NCBI GenBank assembly: GCA_021733645.1
Contig: JAHREJ010000020.1
Span: 1-64,000, forward strand
Direction of reading: 5' to 3'
From: Bacillus subtilis subsp. subtilis
Lineage (GTDB): Bacteria > Pseudomonadota > Gammaproteobacteria > Xanthomonadales > Xanthomonadaceae
Length of the DNA: 64,000 nt
In this document: one piece after another, positions 54,139-62,997 of the stretch
Layout of the letters: each line of letters opens with the position of its first letter
How positions within the stretch are numbered: position 1 is the stretch's first letter
Notes under the pieces: model-generated
What the model saw: only the letters and a program-made list of their open reading frames with translations
Databases searched by the model: none
Told to the model about the DNA's origin: nothing
Position numbers and translations under genes: made by a program

Positions 54139-55728
54139 TCAGCGTTCCTGCTTCTGCAGCGACAACAGCGCCAGCAACCCGGCCAGCGCCACATAGGCAC
54201 CGGCGAACTGCCACATGATGATCTTCGGCAGACCCTCCAGCTGCCACGGCAGGTAGATGCCGCCGCGCGGGTCCACCGAGTGGATCAGCCCGAACAGGGT
54301 CAATGCCGCAGCCACCAGCAGAAAGCCCGAAGAACGCAGCAGCCGGCCGTCGATCATCGCCACCACCGCGGCAATCCAGAGCATCGAGGTGATGATGAAG
54401 CCATTGCCCAGGGTGAAGATCACCGCCAGCTCCGGCAGCCCATGACCGTCCAGCGTGGTGGTCATGGCCGCCAGCTGCTCCGGCGCGATCCAGCCCGGTG
54501 CCTTGATCGCCAGCAGGTAGGCCACCGAGGGCAGGAAGCCCAGCACCATCGCCCCGGCATGCTCGCGCGGGGTGGCCTGGAAGGCCTGGGTGGTGATGTC
54601 GATGGCCACGTACACGATGATCGGCGCCAGCACCGCCAGCGGCAGCCACTGCACCAGCCCGGAGATCACCCCGAGCATGCCGCCCACACCCACGAACAGC
54701 CCGGTCAGCAGTGTGTAGCCGCTGCGCGCGCCCATGTGCTTGTACGCCGGCTGGCCGATATACGGGGTGGTCTGGGCCACGCCGCCGCACAGCCCGGCCA
54801 CCAGCGTAGCCACTGCCTCCACCAGCAGGATGTCGCGGGTGCGGTAGTCATCGCCGGCCGCACGGGCGCTTTCAGAGACGTTGATTCCGCCCACCACCAT
54901 CAGCAGGCCAAACGGCAGCAGCAGCGGCAGGTAGGTGATCGCGGTGGGCAGGCCGTCGATGAAGCCCAGCGTGGGCCACGGCAGCACCACCTGCGGCGGC
55001 GTCCACGCCGGCACGTGGAAGCCCGGTGCCCCCAGCCCGGCCAGGCCCAGCCCGTAATAAAGAAGGGTGCCGAACACGAACGCCACCAGCACGCCCGGCG
55101 CGCGGATCGGCAGCTTGCGCTTGGCGATCAGCACGTACAGCAGCAGGCCCAGGGTGACAAAGCCCACGATCGGCGAGCGCAGCGTTTCCAGCAATGGCAG
55201 GAAGCCCATCAGCACGATCGCGATGCCGGCGATGGAGCCCAGCAGCGAAGCACGCGGCAGCGCGCGGGTGACCGCTTCGCCGAAGAACGACAGGATCACC
55301 TTGAGCACCCCCATGATCACCAGCGAGGCCATGCCCAGCTGCCAGGTGGCGATCGCCGCATCGTGCGGGGCCAGCCCCTTGGCCTTGAAGGCCAGGAACG
55401 CCGGGCCCAGCACCAGCAGCGCCATGCCGATACTGGTGGGCGCATCCAGGCCGAGCGGCATCGCGGTGACATCATCGCGGCCGGTGCGGGCGGCCAGCCG
55501 CCGCGCCATCCAGGTGTAGAGCACATTGCCCACCAGCACGCCGAAAGCAGTGCCGGGGAACATCCGGCCGAACACCACGTCGGCGGGGAACTGGAACATC
55601 CCGACCAGCGCCATCGCGATGAAGCCCAGGATCGACAGGTTGTCGACCACCAGGCCGAAGAAACCATTGAAATCGCCGGCAACGAACCAGCGGGGAGGTC
55701 CAGAGCGGACCGGGGTGGAGGCGGACAT
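54139..55728 (-). CDS. NCS2-like (xanthine/uracil/AzgA-type) permease
   Basis: A 529-residue membrane protein with about 12-14 helices. Blocks such as FFGLVVDNLSILGFIAMAL, PFGLLMVVGGINVSESARA, QTTPYIGQPAYKHMGARSGYT and APIIVYVAIDITTQAF match NCS2 nucleobase permeases. The DDVTAMPLGLDAPTS segment fits the usual TAMPFGLxxP motif. The cargo is probably a purine or a related anion, but I cannot name it. It ends convergent with the GST gene; poxB lies upstream on the same strand, 199 bp away. Confidence 0.82.
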   Translation of the reverse strand: MSASTPVRSGPPRWFVAGDFNGFFGLVVDNLSILGFIAMALVGMFQFPADVVFGRMFPGTAFGVLVGNVLYTWMARRLAARTGRDDVTAMPLGLDAPTSIGMALLVLGPAFLAFKAKGLAPHDAAIATWQLGMASLVIMGVLKVILSFFGEAVTRALPRASLLGSIAGIAIVLMGFLPLLETLRSPIVGFVTLGLLLYVLIAKRKLPIRAPGVLVAFVFGTLLYYGLGLAGLGAPGFHVPAWTPPQVVLPWPTLGFIDGLPTAITYLPLLLPFGLLMVVGGINVSESARAAGDDYRTRDILLVEAVATLVAGLCGGVAQTTPYIGQPAYKHMGARSGYTLLTGLFVGVGGMLGVISGLVQWLPLAVLAPIIVYVAIDITTQAFQATPREHAGAMVLGFLPSVAYLLAIKAPGWIAPEQLAAMTTTLDGHGLPELAVIFTLGNGFIITSMLWIAAVVAMIDGRLLRSSGFLLVAAALTLFGLIHSVDPRGGIYLPWQLEGLPKIIMWQFAGAYVALAGLLALLSLQKQER

Positions 55729-55862
55729 GCGCGGGCACTGTCGTGGGGAGGGGTAGCCGATGGTAGGGCTAGAGCGCCCCCAGTAACAGGCGCATGGATG
55801 GAACGCCAGGACGCATCCAGCGAGGGGACGAGGCACCGGGCGGCAGCCGTGTTGGCCATCGC

Positions 55863-55900
55863 CCGGCGCCTCGGCCGTCGGCCGCCGCCCGAGGCGCCGG
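55863..55900. repeat. Inverted repeat between poxB and the permease gene
   Basis: 12-base arms CCGGCGCCTCGG and CCGAGGCGCCGG are perfect complements around a 14-base loop (55875-55888). It lies 27 bases after the poxB stop and may end or stabilise the poxB transcript. No T run is present. Confidence 0.7.
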
Positions 55901-55927
55901 CCAGCGGCCGGCACTCCCCGTTGCCGA

Positions 55928-57649
55928 TCAGGGCTTGTTGAGGAAATTGTTCGCCAGCAGATCCCGCACATCCCCCACCCGCCCACTCAGCAGCGCCTTG
56001 GCCGCATACAGCGCGGTGCCGGCCACCTGCTTGGCTTCCACCTGCGGCGGCATCACCAGCTCGGTCGGGCTGGTGTGCACGTCCAGCAGCGCCGGGCCGG
56101 GATGGGCCAGGAAATCCTGCACGGCCTGTTCCAGGTCTTCGGTACGGGTCACGGTGCGCCCGTAGAAGCCGATCACCTCGGCCAGGCGGCCGAAGTCGGG
56201 GTTCTTCAGGTCGGTGTAGTTGTCCAGCAGGCCCTCCACCTTCTGCTCCAGCTCAACGAAATTCAGCGAACTGTTGTTGTAGACCACCACCTTGATCGGC
56301 AGGTTTTCCTGCACCGCCGTCAACAGGTCGCCCAGCAACATGGCAATACCTCCGTCGCCGGACAGCGAGATCACCTGCCGGCCCGGATACGCCTTCTGCA
56401 GGCCCAGTGCCTGCGGCATGGCGTTGGCCATCGTGCCGTGCAGCAGGCTGGTCAGGGTGCGGCGGCGCCCGTTGCTGCGGATGTGGCGCAGGATCCACAC
56501 CATCGGCGAGCCGCCGTCGGCGGTGAACAGCGCATCGTCGCTGGCGTACCGGTTGATCAACGCGGTCAGGTGCTGCGGGTGGATCAGTTCGCCCTCGCCG
56601 GGCTGCTCTTCCTTGGCCCGGGTGGCCAGTGCCTTCTCACGATGGGTGATGCACTCGTCCAGGAAACTGCGGTCTTCGCGCGGCGGCAGCCGCGGCAGCA
56701 ACGCCTCCAGGGTCGGGCCGATGTCCCCCACCACGCCGAGGGTGACCGGATGGCGGCGCCCCAGGTGGCTGCCATCGCGGTCCACCTGGATCAACGTGGC
56801 CTTGTCGGGGTAGTACTGGCCCCAGGCAAAATCGGCGCCGAGCAGCAGCAGGGTGTCGCAGGCCATCAGCGTGTGGTAGCCCGATTCGATGCCGAAGATG
56901 CCGGTCATGCCCATGTTGTAGGGGTTGTCGTACTCGACGAAGTCCTTGGCCCGCGAGGTATGCGCGATCGGTGCCTGCAGCCGCTCACCGAGTGCCACCA
57001 GTGCATCATGCGCGTGCTCGCAACCGGCACCGGCGTAGATGCCGATGCGCTTGCCATCGGCGATCAGCGCAGCGATGCGCTGCAGCTCGTCATCGCTGGG
57101 GCGCAACACCGGTTGGGTGTAATGCACCGAGAACGGCACGTCGTGCTTCACCTCGGCTTCGCTGATGTCGGCCGGCAGGATCACCACCGCCACGCCGCGC
57201 CGGCTGATCGCCGCCTGGCAGGCCAACGCCATGACGCGGCGGGCCTGCTGCGGGCTGTGCACCTGCTCGCAGAACACGCTGCAGCTGGCATACACCGCCT
57301 TGAAATCGACCTCCTGCGGAAACTCCATGCCCAGTTCGGTGGTCACCACCTGGCTGGCGATCAACACCATCGGCGCGCGGTTGCGGTTGGTCTCGAACAC
57401 GCCGTTGATGAAGTGCAGCCCGCCCGGCCCGCACGAGCCGGCGCAGGCGGTGAGCCGCCCGCTGATCAACGATTCGGCCCCCGCGGCGAAGGCGGCCACT
57501 TCCTCATGACGCATGTGCACCCACGCGATCTCACTGTGGTGGATGGCATCGGTGACGTAGTTGAGGGTGTCACCGACAATGCCGTAACAATGACGGACGC
57601 CGGCAGCCTGCAGGGTTTCAACCACGATCTCGGCAACGCGCTTGCTCAT
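55928..57649 (-). CDS. poxB: Pyruvate dehydrogenase (quinone), PoxB-type
   Basis: A 573-residue ThDP- and FAD-dependent enzyme that oxidises pyruvate to acetate and CO2, passing electrons to ubiquinone. The catalytic Glu lies in MRHEEVAAFAAGAE, the FAD domain in the middle, and the ThDP motif is SGDGGIAML...NNSSLNF. The length equals E. coli PoxB (572), and the C-terminal membrane-binding helix region (AKALLSGRVGDVRDLL) is present. The start at 57649 is chosen over a codon three positions upstream. Adjacent genes suggest no operon. Confidence 0.93.
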   Translation of the reverse strand: MSKRVAEIVVETLQAAGVRHCYGIVGDTLNYVTDAIHHSEIAWVHMRHEEVAAFAAGAESLISGRLTACAGSCGPGGLHFINGVFETNRNRAPMVLIASQVVTTELGMEFPQEVDFKAVYASCSVFCEQVHSPQQARRVMALACQAAISRRGVAVVILPADISEAEVKHDVPFSVHYTQPVLRPSDDELQRIAALIADGKRIGIYAGAGCEHAHDALVALGERLQAPIAHTSRAKDFVEYDNPYNMGMTGIFGIESGYHTLMACDTLLLLGADFAWGQYYPDKATLIQVDRDGSHLGRRHPVTLGVVGDIGPTLEALLPRLPPREDRSFLDECITHREKALATRAKEEQPGEGELIHPQHLTALINRYASDDALFTADGGSPMVWILRHIRSNGRRRTLTSLLHGTMANAMPQALGLQKAYPGRQVISLSGDGGIAMLLGDLLTAVQENLPIKVVVYNNSSLNFVELEQKVEGLLDNYTDLKNPDFGRLAEVIGFYGRTVTRTEDLEQAVQDFLAHPGPALLDVHTSPTELVMPPQVEAKQVAGTALYAAKALLSGRVGDVRDLLANNFLNKP

Positions 57650-57867
57650 GGGGAACAACCTTGGGGGAGAGAACCCTCAGGGTAGCCAGTGACAAGTGAT
57701 ATCCCCGTCGGCATGCGGCCGGGCGGGCTGTTTCCAGCATTCCCCCGCGATGACGGCATGACGCGGGCCCTGCCGTGACGGCAGGGATCGTGGAAGACAT
57801 GCCGATGACGGAATGACGGCACGACCGCAGCCTGCCGGTCCGCTCCCGCTCCGGCTGCTGGCAATAC
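57650..57867. other. Short non-coding gap with a hairpin upstream of poxB
   Basis: It holds CCCTGCCG/CGGCAGGG (57768-57786) and two copies of GATGACGG-ATGACG. This is probably the poxB promoter region and the 3' end of the downstream XAC2610-like gene; no clear boxes were seen. Confidence 0.4.
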
Positions 57868-58728
57868 TCACGGCGTCGAATTCACCCACCCAAGGATGTC
57901 GCCGCGGGTCGGGTTGGCATAGCGTACCTTCACCCAGCCGTCCCGCTCATCCAGCAGTTCCACCCGGTCATCGCGCACCAGATACCGCCGGGTGCCGGCA
58001 TCACCGGGGCGGGTATGGAGCGGCAACCGCGTCGGCACCACCTGGCCACTGAAGGCCCGTAGCGGCCGACCGTTGTGCGGCACCACCAGCCCATCGGCGA
58101 TGGCCGTTTCCAGCACCTTGCCGGTGGGATCGTAGGTGCTCCAGACCGCCATCGGGCCGCTGTCGGCAGTCGGCTTGACGACGATCGTCGCCGCCAGCGC
58201 GTCGCCCAGCATCACGGTGCGCTCGGCGCGATACAGATACAGCCGCCCGTGTTGGTAGCGGTACAGATCCACGTACCACATCGGCCCGCTGCGGCAAGTG
58301 CTGCTCAGGGTGCGGTTGTCCGCGTCCACCTCCAGCCCCATCAACCCGCCGCATTGTTCATGCGAACTGGCAGGCAAGGCCAACGCCACGAACCGTCCCT
58401 GCCCGGGATCGAACCGGTAGACCGCCACCGCTTCGTTGACCTGTCCCACCGCAGCGCGCGCCACCAGCTCCGGGCGGCCGTCGAAATCAACGTCCTCCTG
58501 CGTCAGCCGGGCGTTGCCATCGGCGTCAGCCACACCGGGCAGTCGCTGCTGCCGGCCCGAGGGCAGCCACAGCGCAATGCCGCCGCCGGGCTCCACCCGC
58601 GCAGTGGCGGTCAGGCCCGGCCCCAGCGCGATGCGCAGCGCATCGTCAGTGGCGGCCGCGTGGGCCGCCGCCGGCGCCAACGCCAGCAACAGGCCGCATA
58701 CGGTTGCACGCACCGGCGAAGTGTCCAT
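57868..58728 (-). CDS. Secreted XAC2610-like protein with C-terminal SH3-like segment
   Basis: A 286-residue protein with a signal peptide (CGLLLALAPAAAHA). A calcium-binding FG-GAP-like loop (DADGNARLTQEDVDFDGRPE) and a beta-rich domain with LEVDADNRTLSSTCRSGPMW resemble XAC2610, a periplasmic inhibitor of a Xanthomonas type IV secretion effector. The end (residues 230-286, DRVELLDERDGWVKVRY) looks like a bacterial SH3 domain. The name is by similarity from memory and may only reflect fold. AGGGA 6 bases upstream favours the ATG at 58728. Confidence 0.6.
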   Translation of the reverse strand: MDTSPVRATVCGLLLALAPAAAHAAATDDALRIALGPGLTATARVEPGGGIALWLPSGRQQRLPGVADADGNARLTQEDVDFDGRPELVARAAVGQVNEAVAVYRFDPGQGRFVALALPASSHEQCGGLMGLEVDADNRTLSSTCRSGPMWYVDLYRYQHGRLYLYRAERTVMLGDALAATIVVKPTADSGPMAVWSTYDPTGKVLETAIADGLVVPHNGRPLRAFSGQVVPTRLPLHTRPGDAGTRRYLVRDDRVELLDERDGWVKVRYANPTRGDILGWVNSTP

Positions 58729-58769
58729 TGTCATCCCTGCATTCTGCCGCGCCACCCCGGCGCCCGTGC

Positions 58770-59261
58770 TCAGAACGATACTTCAACGGCCTGCTGCGCC
58801 CACAGCACCGACTGGTGGCCGGTGGCCTGCTTCCACGCCAGGCGGATGGCTTCGATGTCGGCACGACGCTGCGGCGTGTTCTCGTGCAGCACCACCAGCA
58901 CCTTGGTGCGCAGGCGGTTGGGTTCGGCCGCACCACTGAACAGCCACTGGCCGTAGGCATCGAACACGGTCAGGCCATCCGGAAAACGCGGGGTGACCTG
59001 CTTGTCCAGGAACGCGCGCCACTGTGCCTCGCTGATCGCATCGGTCTGCTTGCGCTCGGAGGCACCGCTTTCCTCGCCCACACCAAAGTACAGCTCACTG
59101 CGCACCCAACCGGCGGCTACATCGGGGCGGGCGGCGTCGCCCTGAAGGGTCGCGGTGGCGGTGGCCGGGGTTGGTGGTGCGGGCGATTTGGCGGCCGGGG
59201 CGGCGGTGGCACACCCGCTGGCGGCCAGCACCAGGGCGAACAGAACGGCGTAGGACTTCAT
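58770..59261 (-). CDS. DUF3574 lipoprotein
   Basis: A 163-residue protein with a lipobox-like signal (VLAASGCATA) and a low-complexity Ala/Pro/Thr linker (20-45). A DUF3574 domain follows, with RSELYFGVGE, WRAFLDKQVTPRFPDGLTVFDAYGQW and RTKVLVVLHEN, the family's usual blocks. The function is unknown. It is 42 bp upstream of the XAC2610-like gene on the same strand, so both may be co-expressed envelope proteins. Confidence 0.82.
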   Translation of the reverse strand: MKSYAVLFALVLAASGCATAAPAAKSPAPPTPATATATLQGDAARPDVAAGWVRSELYFGVGEESGASERKQTDAISEAQWRAFLDKQVTPRFPDGLTVFDAYGQWLFSGAAEPNRLRTKVLVVLHENTPQRRADIEAIRLAWKQATGHQSVLWAQQAVEVSF

Positions 59262-59478
59262 CAAAACTCTCCAGAAACAGGCGTGCAAGGGGGAAGAAGC
59301 GTGCAGGACATCCGGTTCCCGCGCAGATCACCAGCGGTTATGAGCTGATGCCCGCTCGCGATGGGACTTGCATCACATGACCCATCACGCCAAGATAATA
59401 TATCGCTTCATCCGGATGGATGTAAGTGAAACTATTTCCTCCCCCGCCCCTCCCCCTCGTCGTCCTGCTGGAGTCCGC

Positions 59479-61929
59479 ATGTCCCGTCCGTCCGCGTCGC
59501 GCCTTGGCCTTGCCATCGCGCTCGTCCTCTCCTCCCCCCTGCTCACCCAGGAGGCAACTGCGCAGGACGCGCCCGGCTCGGCCACTACCCTGGACACCGT
59601 GATCGTCACCGGCACCCGCGCGGTGGACCGCACCGTGCTGGAGTCCACCTCGCCGGTGGACGTGCTCACCGCCGAGGACATCCGCAAGGCCGGCGTGGTC
59701 AACGGCGAACTGGGCAGTGCGCTGCAGGCGCTGCTGCCCTCGTTCAACTTCCCGCGCCAGTCCAACTCCGGCGGCGCCGACCACATCCGGGCCGCCCAGC
59801 TGCGCGGACTGTCGCCAGACCAGGTGCTGGTGCTGGTGAACGGCAAGCGCCGCCACAGCAGCGCGCTGGTCAACACCGACAGCAAGATCGGCAAGGGGAC
59901 CACGCCGGTGGACTTCAACGCCATTCCGATCAGCGCCATCAAGCGCATCGAAGTGCTGCGCGATGGTGCCGGCGCGCTGTATGGCTCCGATGCGGTGGCC
60001 GGGGTGATCAACGTGATTCTGGATGACGCCCCGGAAGGCGGCGCCTTCGAGGCCAGTTTCGGGGCCAACCACACCCAGCTCAAGCCGATCGACCGCACCC
60101 TGACCGACGGCCAGACCAGCTATGCCAGCGCCAAGGTGGGCACCCGGCTGGGTGAAGACGGCGGCTTCCTGCGCGTGGGCCTGGAGCTGAAGAACCACGA
60201 AGGCACCAACCGCGCCGGCTTCGACCAGATTCCGCCGTGGGACCAGAGCGCCACCAACCTGGCCCTGCAGGGCAAGCGCAACTACGTGCTGGGCGATGGC
60301 AAGACCCGTGATCTCAACGCCTGGATCAATTCCGAGCTGCCGTTCGGTGAGACCTCCAAGTTCTACTTCTTCAGCACCTTCAACCAGCGCGACAGCGAAG
60401 GCGCCAACTACTTCCGCTACCCCGACAGCGACGCCAACTGGGCGCAGGTGTACCCGAACGGCTACCGGCCGATTTCCGAAGGCGAGAACCGCGATGTGCA
60501 GGCGGTGGCCGGCGCCAAGGGCCAGTGGGGCGACTGGAACTACGACGCCAGCCTGGACTACGGCACCAACAGCTTCACCTATCGCCTGCGCAACTCGCTC
60601 AACGCCTCACTGGGTCCAACCAGCCCGACCCGTTTCAAGACCGGCGATTACCGCAATGAACTCACCGTGGGCAATCTGGACCTGGGCCGGGTGTTCACCC
60701 AGGGCGAGAACATCACCCACAGCCTTGGCCTGGGTGTGGAAGCACGCCGCGACCACTACCAGACCCGCCCGGGTGACCCCAGCAGCTACGCCGCCGGCCC
60801 CTTCACCGACCGTCCGACCGGCTCGCAGGCCGGCGGTGGCCTGACCCCGCAGGACGCCACGTCGCTGTCGCGCGATATCGCCAGCGCCTACGTCAGCCTG
60901 TCCAGCCAGTTCGGCGAGCACTTCTCCAGTGACCTGGCCGCACGTTACGAGCACAGCGACGACTTCGGTGGCGAGCTCACCGGCAAGCTCGGCCTGCGTT
61001 ACGAGTTCACCCCGGCCTTCGCGCTGCGCGGCGCGATCTCCAACAACTTCCGCGCACCGTCGCTGGCACAGATCGGCTACGAGTCCACCTCCACCGGCTA
61101 CAACGCCGCCGGCCAGCTGGTGCAGGGCCGCGTGTTGTCGGTGAACAATCCGATCGCGCGCGGCCTGGGGGCCACCGACCTCAAGCCGGAAAAGTCGCTC
61201 AACACCAGCCTGGGCTTCACCAGCCGGATTGGCGATCACTTCGATGTGTCGCTGGACTTCTTCCAGATCGACATCGACGACCGCATCGCGCTGTCGGAAA
61301 GCATCACCGGCGATGCCCTCACCGATTACGTACGGCAACAGTTCGGCGTGGCCGGGCTGCAGAGTGCCAGCTTCTTCGTCAACGCCGCCGACACGCGTAC
61401 GCGCGGTGCGGAACTGGTGAGCAACTGGCGCCACGCGCTGGGCGATGGCGAACTGGTGCTGACCGGCACCTACGCCTACACCAAGACCACGCTGAAGAAC
61501 GTGCTGGCCACGCCGCCGGGTTTGCTCGCCCTGGATCCGGACTACGTGCTGTTCGGCGTGGAGGAAACCAATACCCTCACCGATGCCACCCCGCGCACCC
61601 GCGGGTCGCTGGCGGCCAGCTGGAGCAACGACCGCTGGGCGTTGAGCAGCCGGGTGAACCGTTATGGCAGCGTCACCCGCGTGTTCAACTTCGGCGATGG
61701 TTACATTCCGCGCCAGACCTACGGTGCCGAATGGCAGCTCGACGCCGAAGTGGAGTTCAAGATCACCCCGCAGTGGAGCGTGGCCGTGGGTGGGCAGAAC
61801 CTGACCGACAACTACTCGGACCTGTCCAACGACGACATCTACTACTTCGGCAACCTGCCGTATGACGTGTTGTCGCCGGTGGGCAGCAACGGTGCCTATT
61901 ATTATGGGCGCGTGCGGTATACGTTCTGA
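59479..61929 (+). CDS. TonB-dependent outer membrane receptor, paralogue of the one at 40161
   Basis: An 816-residue receptor: signal peptide (LAIALVLSSPLLTQEATA), TonB-box-like DTVIVTGTRAVDRTV, plug (about 50-180, LRGLSPDQVLVLVNGKRRH, IEVLRDGAGALYGSDAVAGVINVIL) and barrel ending with YTF. It matches the protein at 40161-42554 along its length. GGAG lies 6 bases before the ATG. An AT-rich stretch with GATAATATATC (59393-59403) and CATCCGGATG (59409-59418) lies upstream. The final codons fall inside the tandem triplication at 61906-62079. The ligand is unknown. Confidence 0.92.
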   Translation: MSRPSASRLGLAIALVLSSPLLTQEATAQDAPGSATTLDTVIVTGTRAVDRTVLESTSPVDVLTAEDIRKAGVVNGELGSALQALLPSFNFPRQSNSGGADHIRAAQLRGLSPDQVLVLVNGKRRHSSALVNTDSKIGKGTTPVDFNAIPISAIKRIEVLRDGAGALYGSDAVAGVINVILDDAPEGGAFEASFGANHTQLKPIDRTLTDGQTSYASAKVGTRLGEDGGFLRVGLELKNHEGTNRAGFDQIPPWDQSATNLALQGKRNYVLGDGKTRDLNAWINSELPFGETSKFYFFSTFNQRDSEGANYFRYPDSDANWAQVYPNGYRPISEGENRDVQAVAGAKGQWGDWNYDASLDYGTNSFTYRLRNSLNASLGPTSPTRFKTGDYRNELTVGNLDLGRVFTQGENITHSLGLGVEARRDHYQTRPGDPSSYAAGPFTDRPTGSQAGGGLTPQDATSLSRDIASAYVSLSSQFGEHFSSDLAARYEHSDDFGGELTGKLGLRYEFTPAFALRGAISNNFRAPSLAQIGYESTSTGYNAAGQLVQGRVLSVNNPIARGLGATDLKPEKSLNTSLGFTSRIGDHFDVSLDFFQIDIDDRIALSESITGDALTDYVRQQFGVAGLQSASFFVNAADTRTRGAELVSNWRHALGDGELVLTGTYAYTKTTLKNVLATPPGLLALDPDYVLFGVEETNTLTDATPRTRGSLAASWSNDRWALSSRVNRYGSVTRVFNFGDGYIPRQTYGAEWQLDAEVEFKITPQWSVAVGGQNLTDNYSDLSNDDIYYFGNLPYDVLSPVGSNGAYYYGRVRYTF

Positions 61930-62079
61930 TTGTTGGTGCAGCCGGCCAACGGTCGGCTCTACCGGGCGCGTTCGGTGTGCGTTCTGATCGTTGCTGCAGC
62001 CGACCAACGGTCGGCTCTACCGGGCGCGTGCGGTGTGCGTTCTGATCGTTGCTGCAGCCGACCAACGGTCGGCTCTACC
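61906..62079. repeat. Three 58-bp tandem units containing a gene end and a SMAG each
   Basis: Units start at 61906, 61964 and 62022. Unit 1 begins in the last eight codons of the TonB receptor (GGGCGCGTGCGGTAT, then ACGTTCTGA) and includes a SMAG (61940-61962). Units 2 and 3 carry near-identical copies, including a mutated copy of the coding end (GTGCGTTCTGA) and SMAGs at 61998-62020 and 62056-62078. The period is exactly 58 bases. Confidence 0.93.
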
Positions 62080-62139
62080 GGGGTATGTAGGGCCATGCCA
62101 TAACCTGACAATCACACTGTGAATGGCATGTTGGTGCGC

Positions 62140-62898
62140 ATGGCCAACGACCTTCCCCCACGTCCGCCGCCGCCGTTGCTGGACGATGCCTGTGCGTTGT
62201 TCCTCGACGTGGACGGCACCCTGATTGAATTCGAACGCGACCCCGAAGCGGTCACGCTGCTGCCGGAGGTGCGCGATGCCATCGGCCGCATCAGTGACCG
62301 TCTGGAAGGTGCCGTCGCGCTGATCAGCGGCCGCCCGCTGGGCCAGCTCGACGCCCTGTTCGCCCCCCTGCACCTGCCTGCCGCCGGCCTGCATGGCCAT
62401 GAGCTGCGCCGCGCCGATGGCCGCGTGGACAGCGCCGCCAGCAGTACCGACACCAGCGAGTGGCTGCATGCCGTACACCAGCAGGCCATGCGTTTCGCGC
62501 ACGGTCACCCGGGTGTTCTGGTTGAAGACAAGGGCAGCAGCCTGGCCCTGCACTGGCGCGGTGCGCCGCATGCCGCCGACCAGGTGCGCGCCTTTGCCGA
62601 CAGGCATATCCGTGGCCATGCCGGCTACCGCCTGCAACCGGGCGATCATGTCGTCGAGTTCGTGCCAGAAGGCAGCGACAAGGGCCGTGCATTGCAGCGG
62701 CTGATGCAGTACCCGCCGTTTCGTGGACGCCTGCCGGTCTTCCTGGGCGATGACCTCACCGACGAGTTCGGCTTCAATGCCGCCAACGCCCAGCATGGCT
62801 GGAGCGTCCTGGTGGGCACGCGCACCCCCAGCGCGGCGGTGTTCGCCCTGCCGCACATCCGCAGCGTGCATGCCTGGCTGCAGGAAAACGCCTACTGA
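62140..62898 (+). CDS. otsB: Trehalose-phosphatase
   Basis: About 252 residues of a HAD phosphatase. Motif I is LFLDVDGTLIEF, motif II ISGRPLGQLD, and the late acidic motif is FLGDDLTDEFGF, with EVRDA and GLHGHELR as usual in OtsB. It removes phosphate from trehalose-6-phosphate. Alternative starts are GTG 62119 and ATG 62128. It is followed by a GH15 gene 99 bp on; in Stenotrophomonas and Xanthomonas otsB-GH15-otsA is a common order, so otsA is expected just beyond the window. Confidence 0.93.
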   Translation: MANDLPPRPPPPLLDDACALFLDVDGTLIEFERDPEAVTLLPEVRDAIGRISDRLEGAVALISGRPLGQLDALFAPLHLPAAGLHGHELRRADGRVDSAASSTDTSEWLHAVHQQAMRFAHGHPGVLVEDKGSSLALHWRGAPHAADQVRAFADRHIRGHAGYRLQPGDHVVEFVPEGSDKGRALQRLMQYPPFRGRLPVFLGDDLTDEFGFNAANAQHGWSVLVGTRTPSAAVFALPHIRSVHAWLQENAY

Positions 62899-62997
62899 CC
62901 GTCCCCCTCGCCCGCCTCGCATCGCGCGCGGGTGTTCCCCCTCAGCCTACCGCCGCCGGCGTGTGCCGCGGTACGCCTTGAACGAGATGCCGTGCCC

